DNA of 64,000 nt from Plumapathes pennacea (Eukaryota > Cnidaria > Anthozoa > Antipatharia > Myriopathidae): NCBI GenBank assembly GCA_964036295.1, contig OZ038465.1:12238667-12302666 (forward strand). Reading direction: 5' to 3'. Each line of letters opens with the position of its first letter. Position 1 is the stretch's first letter. Below are positions 21,218 to 32,289 of the stretch, one piece after another. The translations under genes and the position numbers were made by a program. Below the pieces are notes generated by a model. It saw nothing but the letters and a program-made list of their open reading frames with translations, was not told the origin of the DNA and did not search any database.

Positions 21218-23683
21218 ATGGCGGACGAATTGGCCGATATGTTTGACGTGCCGCCGGAGGACCCAATGGCTAAACAGCGAACTATAACAGAAGAGTTTCT
21301 TGCGATCGTGGAAGACTTTGGTGAATACATTGAAAAGTTCATGTTTGAGATAGTCACCTTACTGGCTGTTGTTGATTCTAGTATGGGCCTAATAAAAGAT
21401 GTTCTTGGTCTGTTTGGATTCGAGGGCTGGAGGATGGCATTCTTTCCAACGTTTTCGTTCATCGTAACAACGTCGGTGTTCTTATTTGGTACGAAGAAAC
21501 GTAAAACGAAACGAGAGGCAGAGGCGGCGGGTGGACTGGGACAAGCTCTGGAAATGTTCGAGGATGTTATGGATGTAATGGATGATGTAGTGGAAGAATT
21601 GGACGAAGGCGACGAGAATGGGGGCGGAGGCCCTGAAGGGGAGTGCGTTGGAAACGGTGGCGACGCGGAAGGTGGACTTGACGATAATGCCCCGGTGAAC
21701 GAGAACAAAGCAAAAATCCGCAAAATTCTTGGCGTTGTTATGTTAGTTGGTGGTATTGTGGCTAAGCTTAGGAAAAAGGATAAGGAAGCAGATACGCCAG
21801 ACAACGAAACAGGGGAGGTCCAAAATCAGGTACCAAATGCACTGGATTGCGCGAACAGTGTAAATGCTCTTGAGGCCGCCAACAGCAGAGTCTCGAGCCT
21901 TGGAAAGACTGCAATAGAGACAGGTGGTCAGGTAGGACTGGCTGCCCTTAATACCTGCACGGCGACCACAAATCTTACAACAAATAACGCGACTTTGGTT
22001 TGCGTTAACGTGCAGCGTACTTCTCGAGAAATCAATGAGGTGGCTGCTGTAGCGAGGCGAGAAGCTGCGGGTTCAACGCAAGAGGTTTGGAGGAATTCTT
22101 TAAACGCCGCGCGCGACTTAGAGCAGGGCGCGATAATCCTCACGGACGCGACACAACGAGAGACGTTAGAAGCTGGAAAGGCTGTAGGCGAACTAGGGTC
22201 AAATATGGCAGGAAACATGGCCCAGGGCACGGCAGAGCTGGCCGGCTCACTGACTGCTGGCGCCGGAAAAGCCGCCGCAAAAGGCGCGCAAAAATCTGGA
22301 GGTTTGATCCCTCTTGTTGTTCGAATGGTTAGGATAGTTGTACGGCTCGCAAATCGCGGAAAGGGTAAAGAATCGAAAACGAAAGACGATACAGAATCCG
22401 CCGCGAAAGAATCCAATAACCAAGAAGGCTCGGGAGAGGTGAAGGGACAGAGAACATCAGGGATTGAGAATATTAGGGGCTCATCGACGACCTTGAATTA
22501 CGATCGCGAATCTATTTATTACGACTGCGAGTCACAGCAAGCCTCTCCGCCTCGCACAGTTCCTAGGAGGTCCATTGTGTCTACAGGGACACAAACTGAT
22601 GGAGATAGTAGTTGGAGCGTTCTTTCACCCTGGCAGAGCCAGGTCCGTCTCCAGGAATTGGAAAGTCGTATTTTTGAGCTGGAGGCTAGAAGAGATAAAA
22701 CTCGCTCCGGCCAAGTTAACCTCGGTGATATTTCAAACATGTCAAACAGGTTTGGAGAAGAATCAGAGAGGCTCACGAGAACAGAAACACCTGGTGCACC
22801 AAAGTCTGATAAAAGGACTACAAAGAGTCAAGATTTTAAGTCAAGCATTTCAGAGGGAAGGAGCGAAAGTCTGAGTAACGTAGACGTTCAAAGTTCAAGA
22901 CTGCAACATCAGTGGCAATTTCCGTCCGCCTCGGGCTTGGCAGACATTGAATTATCTAGGAGCCGGAGTGTGCAGCGTTCCAGTAGGAATGATAGGTTTA
23001 GTGTAGACTCCCCAGTGATAGTGCACCACGAAAGTGCCGAAGCAGCTCCGTATGGCACCAAATTCTCAAGCTACGTAACACACGAAGACTTTACTGGTCG
23101 TCGCACAGGCCGCCGGGATTGCAGTGAGTCCCAGGCCAGGTTCTCAAACGAGGCTGAAACGAATGTGAGTTCAATAGAGGACCTGGAAGCGGGTCATTCA
23201 TTTACTGAAAGATCAGCTTTGTCGCTGTCAAGCGTGAGGTTCGTAGACGAGGTATCCCGCAATGAAACAGAAGCAAAGGATTTTAGTTACAGACAGGGCC
23301 GTCAAAACGATACCTTAAAGACGAAGCGCAGAGATAGCAAGAGATCGAGAGCGAAAGAGAGGAACCAGTCTTATGTCCAACCATCGCGCGATACACTCGA
23401 GAGTTGGAGGCTCTCTAGGAATCAGTTCGTCCCCAACAATCACAGATGGAACAGCGGTAAGTGGACCAGCGATGTTTGTCTTACGGGCCCAAAGCATTCC
23501 TTCAAAAGCAAATTTGCTTCTGAGGACCAAATGACTCGGGAGCGTTGTTTGAGTGAGTGGAACTTACGCCGTGAAAGTGGAGTGTTGAGCAGGCAGCCGA
23601 CCCAGTCCTCCAGGATGACGCGGTCACCCTCCACACTTCACCGCAGCCAATCAAGCTGTTTCGGAGATGACGAGTCTTTTTGA
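21218..23683 (+). CDS. uncharacterised 821-residue membrane-associated protein, intronless
   Basis: I do not recognise a family. The reading frame is open for 2.5 kb, which is far beyond chance here. I chose the ATG at 21218 because its context is strong (AAAATGG); an in-frame ATG at 21158 would add 20 residues. Residues 43-67 and 73-91 are hydrophobic and are followed by a basic cluster (93-99), so a membrane hairpin is plausible. Residues 112-157 are very acidic and glycine-rich. A third hydrophobic stretch is at about 170-182. A middle region rich in Ala, Gly, Thr and Glu, around residues 280-370, looks like an amphipathic helix. A short coiled coil (about 486-505) precedes a long Ser/Arg-rich, probably disordered C-terminal third. 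No signal peptide is evident. The function is unknown; a lineage-restricted gene is likely. Confidence 0.75.
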   Translation: MADELADMFDVPPEDPMAKQRTITEEFLAIVEDFGEYIEKFMFEIVTLLAVVDSSMGLIKDVLGLFGFEGWRMAFFPTFSFIVTTSVFLFGTKKRKTKREAEAAGGLGQALEMFEDVMDVMDDVVEELDEGDENGGGGPEGECVGNGGDAEGGLDDNAPVNENKAKIRKILGVVMLVGGIVAKLRKKDKEADTPDNETGEVQNQVPNALDCANSVNALEAANSRVSSLGKTAIETGGQVGLAALNTCTATTNLTTNNATLVCVNVQRTSREINEVAAVARREAAGSTQEVWRNSLNAARDLEQGAIILTDATQRETLEAGKAVGELGSNMAGNMAQGTAELAGSLTAGAGKAAAKGAQKSGGLIPLVVRMVRIVVRLANRGKGKESKTKDDTESAAKESNNQEGSGEVKGQRTSGIENIRGSSTTLNYDRESIYYDCESQQASPPRTVPRRSIVSTGTQTDGDSSWSVLSPWQSQVRLQELESRIFELEARRDKTRSGQVNLGDISNMSNRFGEESERLTRTETPGAPKSDKRTTKSQDFKSSISEGRSESLSNVDVQSSRLQHQWQFPSASGLADIELSRSRSVQRSSRNDRFSVDSPVIVHHESAEAAPYGTKFSSYVTHEDFTGRRTGRRDCSESQARFSNEAETNVSSIEDLEAGHSFTERSALSLSSVRFVDEVSRNETEAKDFSYRQGRQNDTLKTKRRDSKRSRAKERNQSYVQPSRDTLESWRLSRNQFVPNNHRWNSGKWTSDVCLTGPKHSFKSKFASEDQMTRERCLSEWNLRRESGVLSRQPTQSSRMTRSPSTLHRSQSSCFGDDESF

Positions 23684-24079
23684 TACTGAATGCTATAAGC
23701 CCATCTTCAGTTTAGCAACACAAAATTACCTTCCGGTTTATGGACCGCATCTAGTAAAACTGTGATTACGCTGTGGATTAGCTGTGAAGTTGACTTGCAA
23801 CAAAAATTGCCCCCGAATAAGGGAATTATAAAAAAAAGTATAAGAAGAAGAAATGAAATATTTACAATCAGTCAAAGGGGCTCTTTCAGAAAGTCGAGAG
23901 CAATTGGCAATTGGCAATTCATTTCTGTCCGGCTTGTTTTAGAAGATGTAGTGCCGTCCATGTGTTTACTTTGCCGCTAAAACTTTTGAATCAATGCTGG
24001 CGTTCGGTTTTTACACATTTCTCGATCTAAGCAAAGGTATCAAATTGGCTGAGAGGGCCCCTTTAAACTTTATAGAATG

Positions 24080-24085
24080 AATAAA
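24080..24085 (+). terminator. candidate poly(A) signal of the 821-codon gene
   Basis: AATAAA about 400 bases after the TGA stop at 23681-23683. Use is inferred from position only. Confidence 0.4.
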
Positions 24086-24270
24086 TCTTGTGGAGACGGA
24101 ACATTTTTCTGAATTACTACAATTATCAGCCATGTATTCAAACTTCGTGACATAGAAATATAACTAATTTCCCGATCAGACTATCTGGAAAAAAGTGAAC
24201 CTTTACTTTTCGATTGCATTTCAGATATACACAATGCCAACAGTGCGTCGCAAATTATTTGATATTTTCC

Positions 24271-24720
24271 CCGGGGGGGGGGGGGGGGTTCTCCCATATA
24301 TAAGCCATATAGGCATGTGCCGCCCCAAAGGGTATCGTTTTCAAGCATTTTTAGTCTGAAATAGGGTATCGATTTTGCCTTTTTGGTCTGAAATAGGGTA
24401 TCGATTTTGTCTTTTTGGTCTGGGATAGGTATGATTTTAACAAAAATATGTCGCCGCGGACATTGCACGGCAAATGGAAGAAAACACAGAGCGGAAATCG
24501 TTGCAAAGGAGCAAAAAATCTCTAAACAAAGGTCTGAAATAGGGTATACATTTTGGAGTCAGGTCTGAAATAGGGTATACATTTTTGGAGTCAGGTCTGA
24601 AATAGGGTATAGAAAATCAAGTATTTTGGTCTGAAATAGGGTAAGGGTTTTCAGGACCGGGCGGCACACCCCCACCCAAAATTATAATGAGTGCCCCCCC
24701 CCCCCCCCCCCCCCCCCCCT
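24271..24720. mobile_element. GGGTATC-family element with poly-G and poly-C ends
   Basis: A run of about 16 G at the left and about 25 C at the right enclose at least six copies of a GTCTGAAATAGGGTAT block in one orientation. This is the same interior motif class as 18940-19354. Exact ends and target duplication are obscured by the homopolymers. Confidence 0.5.
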
Positions 24721-24855
24721 CACACCTGAGCACCACTCCATCTTCGCCTGACACGACATAAAAGTTCCAAAACTGACAAACGTCTGCACATGACAGTAAC
24801 GTCATCCAACATGACAACTTGAACAATGTTTTCTAAGAGTACAATATTGGCAGAG

Positions 24856-25695
24856 GTCACACTAGAAAGTTAAAGCGAGCTTTAGGGGTCGAAATCGTGC
24901 TTTACGAAACCGCACGATTTAATCACGCTTTAGGAGACGTAACGTTCAGGTTTCCTTTGGCTGTCAAATATGACAGCCAACATCCTAATCCCATTAAAGG
25001 TTTCACCCGAACACCCGTGGATCAGTTTTTCGAGCACAATGCCGGTCGCAAATTATCATAGCTTTCTTTGCTATTTTTTTGATTAGAAAACTTGTTTGGA
25101 AAGCGCGGTGTAGGCGATTCAAAAGAATCAGGACTATGTTACTTCTGAGACAACGGAGGAGAAGGATTGCTGTCGGTTTGCAGCAATATCTTGGCCACAA
25201 TCGAGAGCACGGACGCCGGCTAAGTGGGTTTTTCCAAGACCACCATTGGTTTACATCAATTCTCAATAGCCCTGACCTAGAAGCGGAATGGAGGAGGCAT
25301 TTTCGGATATCGAGAGAAACATTTGCTAACATTTGTCAACGAGTCGGACCAGAGATCGCCAGGGAAGACACCAAAATGCGAAAAATCAAAAGTGCGGGAA
25401 AAACGTGATTTACTTTCCAACGCATGCTGATGATCAACTTGGGGAATTGACAGCGGCTTTTCCGAGCGTGCATGTGATTGGTCAGCAAATCGAGCTTTCA
25501 CTAAAGCTCGTACTAAGACGTACTTTTTGAAGCGCTTTAGAACGAGAGTTAGCTGTTTGAACTTTGCCGCTATTGGTATCGCTTTACATCCTCACCCATG
25601 CGGTCTCCTAAAGCGCGTTTTTTACAGTCACACACAGATTTATACTAAAGCGTGATTAAGCAGCGCTAAAGCGCGCTTTAACTTTCTAGTGTGAC
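24856..25695. mobile_element. internally deleted PIF/Harbinger element
   Basis: Terminal inverted repeats GTCACACTAGAAAGTTAAAG are perfect for about 20 bases and continue imperfectly with GCTTTAG motifs. The element carries a transposase fragment at 25079-25408. At 840 bases it is too short to be autonomous. The target duplication is not clear. Confidence 0.65.
25079..25408 (+). pseudogene. PIF/Harbinger transposase N-terminal fragment
   Basis: A 109-codon reading frame resembles the N-terminal part of HARBI1-like transposases: a basic start, then FFQDHHW, LNSPDLEAEWRRHFRISR, ETFANICQRVGPEI and EDTKMRK, the typical region before the DDE nuclease. The catalytic domain is absent because the element is internally deleted, so the fragment is not functional as a transposase. 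Confidence 0.6.
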
Positions 25696-27130
25696 TTGAT
25701 TATCAGGACTAGAAAATAAGCTTAACAACGGCCTCGCGTTTCAGTATTAGTTTCAAGTACTGGTTGTTGCATTACGTTTTATTCTAAGCTTGCATAATTA
25801 AATTCGTGATAGTTCGGCTCTTTGATATTCCCTCTGACCTTGAACTTTCGCACGTACTGAAGAGCACGTTGACACCGCTCGATCCGCATTTTTTTTTTTT
25901 TTCCCAGCACTGGCGAACGGTATATGCCTTTAAATTGTGCTTGTTTGCTTACTCGTCCCCCTGTAATTGTTCCCTTTCTTTGCTCGCTCGTTGTTGCGGG
26001 CGATCATTGTACGCCTACAGTACCGGAACCTTTGAACCTCCCTCCTTTGTTACACGTAGACACGTAGAACTTAAATTTCCCCAGCTCTGGACCTTCAGCA
26101 CGTTCGACGAAGGTTGTATACTGTTGAGCAAAGTGTCATTAACATCGATCGTGGAACAGTCGTAGTTCTGGACAGGATTAAGAGATTCGACGATGGTCGC
26201 GGTATTGTAATTGAACAGATGAGTATCGACCTCCGCTCAGTCTGGATTTGTGGCTGCTAAACATTTGAGAAGGTGAGGAATTAAAACAGAAGATACTGTT
26301 TTCCGTCGAGTAGAATTGACAATCATGTGGACGAGAAGGCCCTGAAGAGTTTTCTTGTCGTGCATTCCTCCACCTGCCGGTCAATGAATCGTTGAGTTAA
26401 ACTGAACACATTTTTGTTACAAGAAGCTCTCGTTGTCGTCTGTCGTCGTCAATTGATTGTAATATGTAAAATGTAAGATTTGATAAGGTTTTGAATTCTG
26501 GAAGTTAATTTCATAAAATCTCAACGGTTTGAGAAAATTGACGACTTTTTGAAACGACAGAATTGCTGCCTGCGACACACATTTGTATATTGAGTCATAG
26601 TAGCTTGTGCTGAAGTGGGTAGAATATAGGTTGTGTCTGTAGGCAGAGAGACGTTGCCAAGCAACTGAAGTGTTTAGACAATAGTATTTAAGCGTCGGAT
26701 GCAACTCTTAAAACATGCATGATATTTTAACGAATTACCAGAGATCGTATGATAAAAATTACGTGCGAGAATTTTAAAAAAATTTTGAAGATGTTTAGTC
26801 GGAATCTGAAACAAATAATTCACGTTGTATGTACACTATGATTAAAGCATACAAACAACGGTTTATAAATTTTTTAACTGGTAAAATGTGTATCTACTGT
26901 AGTCTCCCTAATGACTACGGATGTTTTATACAGTGGATCAGAAATACGCCTGAAAGAATGAAGCTAACATGTCCCTTGGCTGATTTGGTTTTATTGTTCA
27001 ATAGAGAAATAACAGGCAATGCGGTGAAACCTTCGATGCTTTATGAGAAATTGCTGTCAAAATTTAATACATGGTTTAAAATATGCCGGGTTGAACAATT
27101 TTCAGTTAATTTCCCTATGTGCCTTATTTC
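25696..27130. other. intergenic DNA, no gene recognised
   Basis: Short frames only (for example 25806-26165 and 26829-27203), with no family resemblance. No transposon ends seen. Confidence 0.4.
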
Positions 27131-27421
27131 TCCATTATTTGTTCCATTGGAAGAACCTCCGAGTCATAGGCGATGGAAAAAGTTGAGTCACGGACGAGAA
27201 TAATGACGAAACCACTTAAAAATGCTATGAAAATATCTATTTGTGGTCAATTGTTGCGGTAGCACAAATATCTATTTGTGGTGTTGCGGTATCAGATGAC
27301 TGAATAAAATGGTCACGGCCGAGTAGACCTGCTATAATTGTATGAACAGTGGCTGGTTGAATACCGTTTCCTGACGGAACTGTGCAAGGTTCTCGAGCTA
27401 ATATCTTGCCCTTATTCACCA

Positions 27422-27473
27422 CTTGTTTGTTAGTACTTTGTACTATTTTGTGATACCCTCGTTAAATAAAGTC

Positions 27474-27519
<46 letters not shown>

Positions 27520-27520
27520 C
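27422..27520 (+). mobile_element. 5'-truncated LINE tail with (TTAC)n
   Basis: About 100 bases ending AATAAAGTC then (TTAC)n split a repeat copy whose intact version (CACCACTTACTCATCAATG at about 28674) lacks them. A poly(A)-signal-like end and microsatellite tail are typical of L2/CR1-type non-LTR elements. Confidence 0.6.
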
Positions 27521-27533
27521 ATCAAATGAACAT

Positions 27534-28790
27534 TGTTGCGGTATCAGGGGACTAAATAAAATGGTCAAGGGTGAACTTGCTATAATTGTATGAACAGTGG
27601 CTGGTTGAATACAACTGCGAGACAGACTTAATGATGCATAATATGTTTCATGGGGTAAAACGTATACCAATGTCCTGAAATAGTCCTGATAAAGTCCACG
27701 AAATAATATACGGATAGAGACACTGCGTATAACTGAATTCTGGAATTTCCTGTTAATTTTGTGATGAAACATTTCCGCTGCAACCGTGACCTTCACGTAT
27801 TATTTGGTATTGAGGTTGACCGCGTATTTGTATAACCTCGTGTCAGAAATCCGCCCTTCTAACGCCCTTCCGTTTCACATATGTTTCCGTTTCCTGACGA
27901 ACTGTGCAACGTTCTCGAGGTAATATCTTGCCCTTATTCACCACTTACTTATCAATGAATATTGTTGCGGTATCAGAAGACTAAATAGAATGGTCACGGA
28001 TGAACTTGCTATAATTGTATGAACAGAGGCTGGTTGAATACTAACGTAAAATATGATTTATGGGGTACAAAATATACCAATGTCCTGAAATAGTCCTGAA
28101 AAAGTCCAAGAAATAATATATAGATAGAGAGACTGCGAATGACTGAATTCTGAGAATTTCCTGTTAATTTTGTGAAACATTTCCGCTGCAACCGTGACCT
28201 TCACTTATTATTTGGTATTGAGGTTGATCGCGTATTTGTATAACCTCGTATCAGAAATCCGCCCTTCTAGCGCCCTTCTGTTTCCCATATGTTTCCATTT
28301 CCTGACGGAACTGTGCAACGTTCTTGAGGTAATATCTTACCCTTATTCACCACTTATTCATCAATGAATATTGTTGCGGTATCAGAAGGCTAAATAAAAT
28401 GGTCACGGGTGAACTTGCTATAATTGTATGAACAGTGGCTGGTTGAATACTGCTGCGAGACAGACTTAATGATGTAAAATATGATTCATGGGGTAAAACG
28501 TATTTTGTGATGAAACATTTCCGCTGCAATCGTGACCTTCACGTATTATTTGATATCAAGGTTGACCGCGTATTTGTATATCCTCGTGTCAGAAATCCGC
28601 CCTTCCGTTTCCCATGTTTCCGTTTCCTGGTGGAACTGTGCAACGTTCTCGAGGTAATATCTTGCCCTTATTCACCACTTACTCATCAATGAATATTGTT
28701 GCGGTATCAGAGGACTAAATAACATGGTCACGGATGGACTTGCTATAATTGTATGAACAATGGCTTAGTACCCTCGCAGGGCGCGGGGAT
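27534..28790. repeat. tandem subrepeats of about 0.32-0.43 kb
   Basis: The landmark ATTGTTGCGGTATCAG recurs at about 27534, 27962, 28373 and 28696, with matching downstream sequence (CTATAATTGTATGAACAGTG, CTGCAACCGTGACCTTCAC, GAAATCCGCCCTTC). The units are the complement of the head region of the 4.15 kb array further right. Confidence 0.75.
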
Positions 28791-29992
28791 TAAACTATGA
28801 ACAACGATGTTTGCTGGTAGAGGTCAACAAACCGTTCAAGCGCTATCCGTCCTATACCAAGACAGTACAGACACAAAATATAATTGTTAGTTCGGCTTGA
28901 GTCAGCAGTGCAGACAATAAATATCTTGCAATTTCCTCCGTGATTTAATGCAAAGCCAATCAAGTGTTAAAAATATTCAGGCGCTAATTTACATACCTTA
29001 TATTAGAAGAACATACGTTCTGATTAGCCAAAATCATTTGGAGCAGAGAACAAAGGAATGGTTATCTTATAAAAGCAATAACACTCGAATGTGTCCATCC
29101 TCGTTCCCAGGCTCTTTTCCCTACCCCGCCCCCCAGGCGAGGAGAGAAAAGCCCGTGTACAATTTTAAGTAAACCCTTCAGTATTTGATTTGTTGTGAGG
29201 TTCACATACAAAACAATTTGAATCAATCATTAAAGTTCTTTAAATCTGGATGCCTGAGACAATGCCACCGTCTAGTGCAGTCCTGAATAGAAAAAATCAA
29301 AGTAGCAAGGCAGCTGTAGCTTTGTAAAAAGTACTTTTGCGGGAGTAGGTATTAGAAATGGCTCAAAGTCACATTTTAAAATTTGCTCAATTTTAGGTAT
29401 GTGGAAGTTTGCATCCGTTTCCGTGGGCCTTCACTTTCGCTGAACCACGTATTCGAATTAGCCTCAGTTTTAACAAGTTTTGTCGCGTGAAAACGCGGCA
29501 GATGCTGAGATTCAAGTTTGGTGTGGCAACGCATCATTAGAATTCTTTAATAAGCGATCTCTGGACTAGAGGGAGACTCCCAAGAGCGATTAACTTCAAT
29601 TTTCTCTTTCAGTTTCTCACCAAAAAAATATCATACAGTATAGGGAACTTGGCCTTTGAATCCTTGCTCAAATGAAAGCTGTTTTAAAAACTATAGTTTA
29701 TAATTACAACACTCATTCAACATTTGGTTCAAAAGGTTGAGAGAATTTTGAGCTTGGGAGTGAAAGAGTCGGCCAGCAAAGAAAAGAGTAATTTGCGTGA
29801 CTTTCTTATAGTCATGCACAATCGATTTCGAACATTTATTTCTAATCACAGGCCACGATTAATCCAGCCTGCGTTTCGTTACTTTTCTGTTGTTGTTCTT
29901 CTTCTAAAATGCATTTCTTCTATCAGGCTTTCTGAATTTCTAGTCGGTCTATTCAAAACCGCAATATATATATATATATATATTTATTATGT

Positions 29993-30160
29993 AGACACGA
30001 GTGTTTTACTGGAAAATATACCGTGCGTAAAATCCATACGAAACTACATCCGGGACCCGAATGGCGTATTTTTCATATCCTCATTAGTGAGGATATCGTT
30101 GGCATCATTTCCCGCTTTTGCACGGTTGTTTGTGCAATTTCTCGTAAAACACTCGTGTCT
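29993..30160. mobile_element. short inverted-repeat MITE
   Basis: AGACACGAGTGTTTTAC at 29993-30009 is repeated in perfect inverted orientation at 30144-30160. No ORF. A TA-repeat tract flanks it on the left. Confidence 0.6.
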
Positions 30161-30177
30161 AATATAATAAAAAGAAA

Positions 30178-30316
30178 ATTACACGGCGGCTTGAAGATAT
30201 GGATTTTATTTTCTTGTGGTAAAAACAATATTTTACTCACTCGCGAAGCGCTTGTTCGCAAAATATTGTTTTTACCACTCGAAAATAAAATTCATATCTT
30301 CGCGCCACCGTGTAAT
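30178..30316. repeat. near-perfect 139-base palindrome
   Basis: The left arm beginning ATTACACGGCGG and containing GGTAAAAACAATATTTTAC is mirrored by the right arm, with a short loop near 30245. The transcript or single strand would fold into a long hairpin. It abuts the MITE at 29993-30160 and a TA/T tract and may be part of a composite element. Confidence 0.65.
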
Positions 30317-30322
30317 ATCCTC

Positions 30323-30324
30323 TA

Positions 30325-30405
<81 letters not shown>
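30323..30405. repeat. (TA)n followed by poly(T)
   Basis: About 50 bases of TA repeats run into about 31 T residues. Confidence 0.9.
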
Positions 30406-30408
<3 letters not shown>

Positions 30409-31079
30409 TGCACGTCAATCAAACTCCAAAATCCTAAAGGGGGGATTCCTTTTACCAATTGTCATGATACCTACGCTTTGGCTTTCGGGTGAAAACAGTT
30501 ATATGCTGGACCCTTAAGCCCAGCATAAAAACCCTCCATTTACAAGGTGGCAGAAGGTGAAAATTATAAAACTTAGTGTGGCGCTTGAAATGGGAGAATT
30601 TAGAATTATTCACTGCCGAATCTCTGAACGGGAAGAGACCGTCGGAAGCCGCAAAGAAAAAAGTCTATTCGTGACTTCATTCGTTCAGTATATATCATGC
30701 ACAGCTTATCTTCGACACCTACATATTCATCAGAGGCCATGATGCTCCAGCCTAGGCTGCATCCAAACTAAATACGTGCGTAAAGAAAACTATGCCTTTC
30801 TTCTTTTGGCTGAGTTTCGAGTAAGTAATCTAAATAGCACAAAGTTATAAATGTTTTAGAATAGATTGTTCTTTTTCTCCTTTCTTTGCGTGCAGCACTT
30901 GACATCCAAGAAGTGTTTGCGTAATACTATTAAAGTGTTTGGGTAATACTATAAAAAAAAAGAATAGAAGTGTTTGCGTCACAAACGTCAGTAAAACAAA
31001 GGCTGCTCTTATTGAGCTACCTTTCTAATAGGCCATTCCATGCCAAGGGTAGGGGTTATCTGCGATTATCTTATTTCTA

Positions 31080-31123
<44 letters not shown>
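31080..31123. repeat. (TA)n microsatellite
   Basis: Pure TA dinucleotide run directly after TTATTTCTAG, which resembles the 3' end of the Helitron at 34611-35921. Confidence 0.85.
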
Positions 31124-31127
<4 letters not shown>

Positions 31128-32289
31128 TTCAAAACTCCCAAGTGTTTACTATGTTATACAGATAATGTAAATTAGCACCTGAATATTTTTAACACTAAAA
31201 TTGGCTCTGCATTAAGTCACAGAGGAAATTGATACTGACTCAAACCGGGTGTCACTAATCTGCTGAACAGCAGACCGCGGAACTAGCGGAACCTTCTAAA
31301 AATGACTTGTTTTTTTTTTTTTGCTAAACCGAATGGAAAAGAAACATAAGGGGGAGGAAAGGAAAAGAGAGAGACAAGAAAAAAAAACTGCAAGTATCAC
31401 ACTAAAGTGGCTACCTCATAATTATTTTGAGCTGATCGAGTATACCTTGTCAAAATACCGATATGCATTATGTAAATTGTGAACCAGACTTTGACTTCAT
31501 TATATAATAAAAACAGATTGACATATAAGTTTCATGACACACGCCAGCCAATTAAACAAAGCTGTTTGTTGTTTTCTTCGAACGGCCATGACGGTGAAAA
31601 GGATTCACGGTAAAATATCCTGTCAATTTTTCAGTCATTTTTTTTTTTTTTTTTTTTTTTTTGAAGACCTGGTATCTATGACTTTGGCGGACAAGCGACA
31701 AAACTCACTCTATCGAACCAATTTTAAAACAGACCATTCAAGAGATATACCGAGAGCATATCAGCGAACGTAAGCCAAACTTAGCACTGAATCCGTTTTA
31801 CCTTTGATGAAACACATTTATCGTGCCAGATAAACGATACAACTTATTTAATCTTATTAAATTTTATTAAATCGTGTTGATGCCAAGAGGCAGTTCACTT
31901 ATATTTGTGTTCTTTGAGTTACTTTTTTGGGCTTGATTGCTGCGACGACAAGATTCGAGCCGAAATATCACTCCAATTTTAGTCAGTGTGAGTCTTCGTC
32001 CAGTCGCTTGTCAGTATACTGACTCTGTTGTAACGCATGGAAGTTATGGACGAGTATGGAAATGTAAGCTTAAAGCAGCTCAAAATATCACTGCAGAAAC
32101 GAAAAGTAGCGAAAAAAGTCATTTTCGGTAGGTTCCGCCGCAGTTCCGCGGTCGCTGTTCCGCAGATTAGTAACACCCACTCAAGCCGAACTAAAACTTG
32201 CTAGAATTTGTGTCTGTACTGTCTTGGCATTGGACAGATAGCGCTTGAACGATTTCAGATGTCCTCTATTGACTATAGTTTAATCCCCG
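31124..32289. other. spacer of the inverted duplication
   Basis: AT-rich, with a T run at 31638-31662 and no supported gene. Some short sequences resemble the flanking arms. Confidence 0.4.

Larger units (their letters stand above)
27130..29290. repeat. left arm of a large inverted duplication
   Basis: Successive blocks reappear in reverse order and complement at 32290-33600. Examples are the TTCCATTGGAAGAACCTCC block (27147; complement near 33572), the GACCGCGTATTTGTATAACC block, the GGTCAACAAACCGTTCAAGC block (28832; complement near 32765) and the AAACCCTTCAGTATTTGATT block (29171; complement near 32380). Similarity is high but interrupted by insertions and deletions. Confidence 0.75.

Noticed and set aside
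21196-21804. 202-codon frame on the minus strand
   Set aside because: It is antisense to the 821-codon gene, is compositionally a shadow of the acidic region, and has no family resemblance.
26829-27203. 124-codon plus-strand frame
   Set aside because: No recognisable domain, no splice or promoter context, and its end overlaps the inverted repeat arm.
27534-28790. CRISPR-like regular repeats
   Set aside because: Units are hundreds of bases long and imperfect in a eukaryotic context; no short direct repeats with unique spacers.
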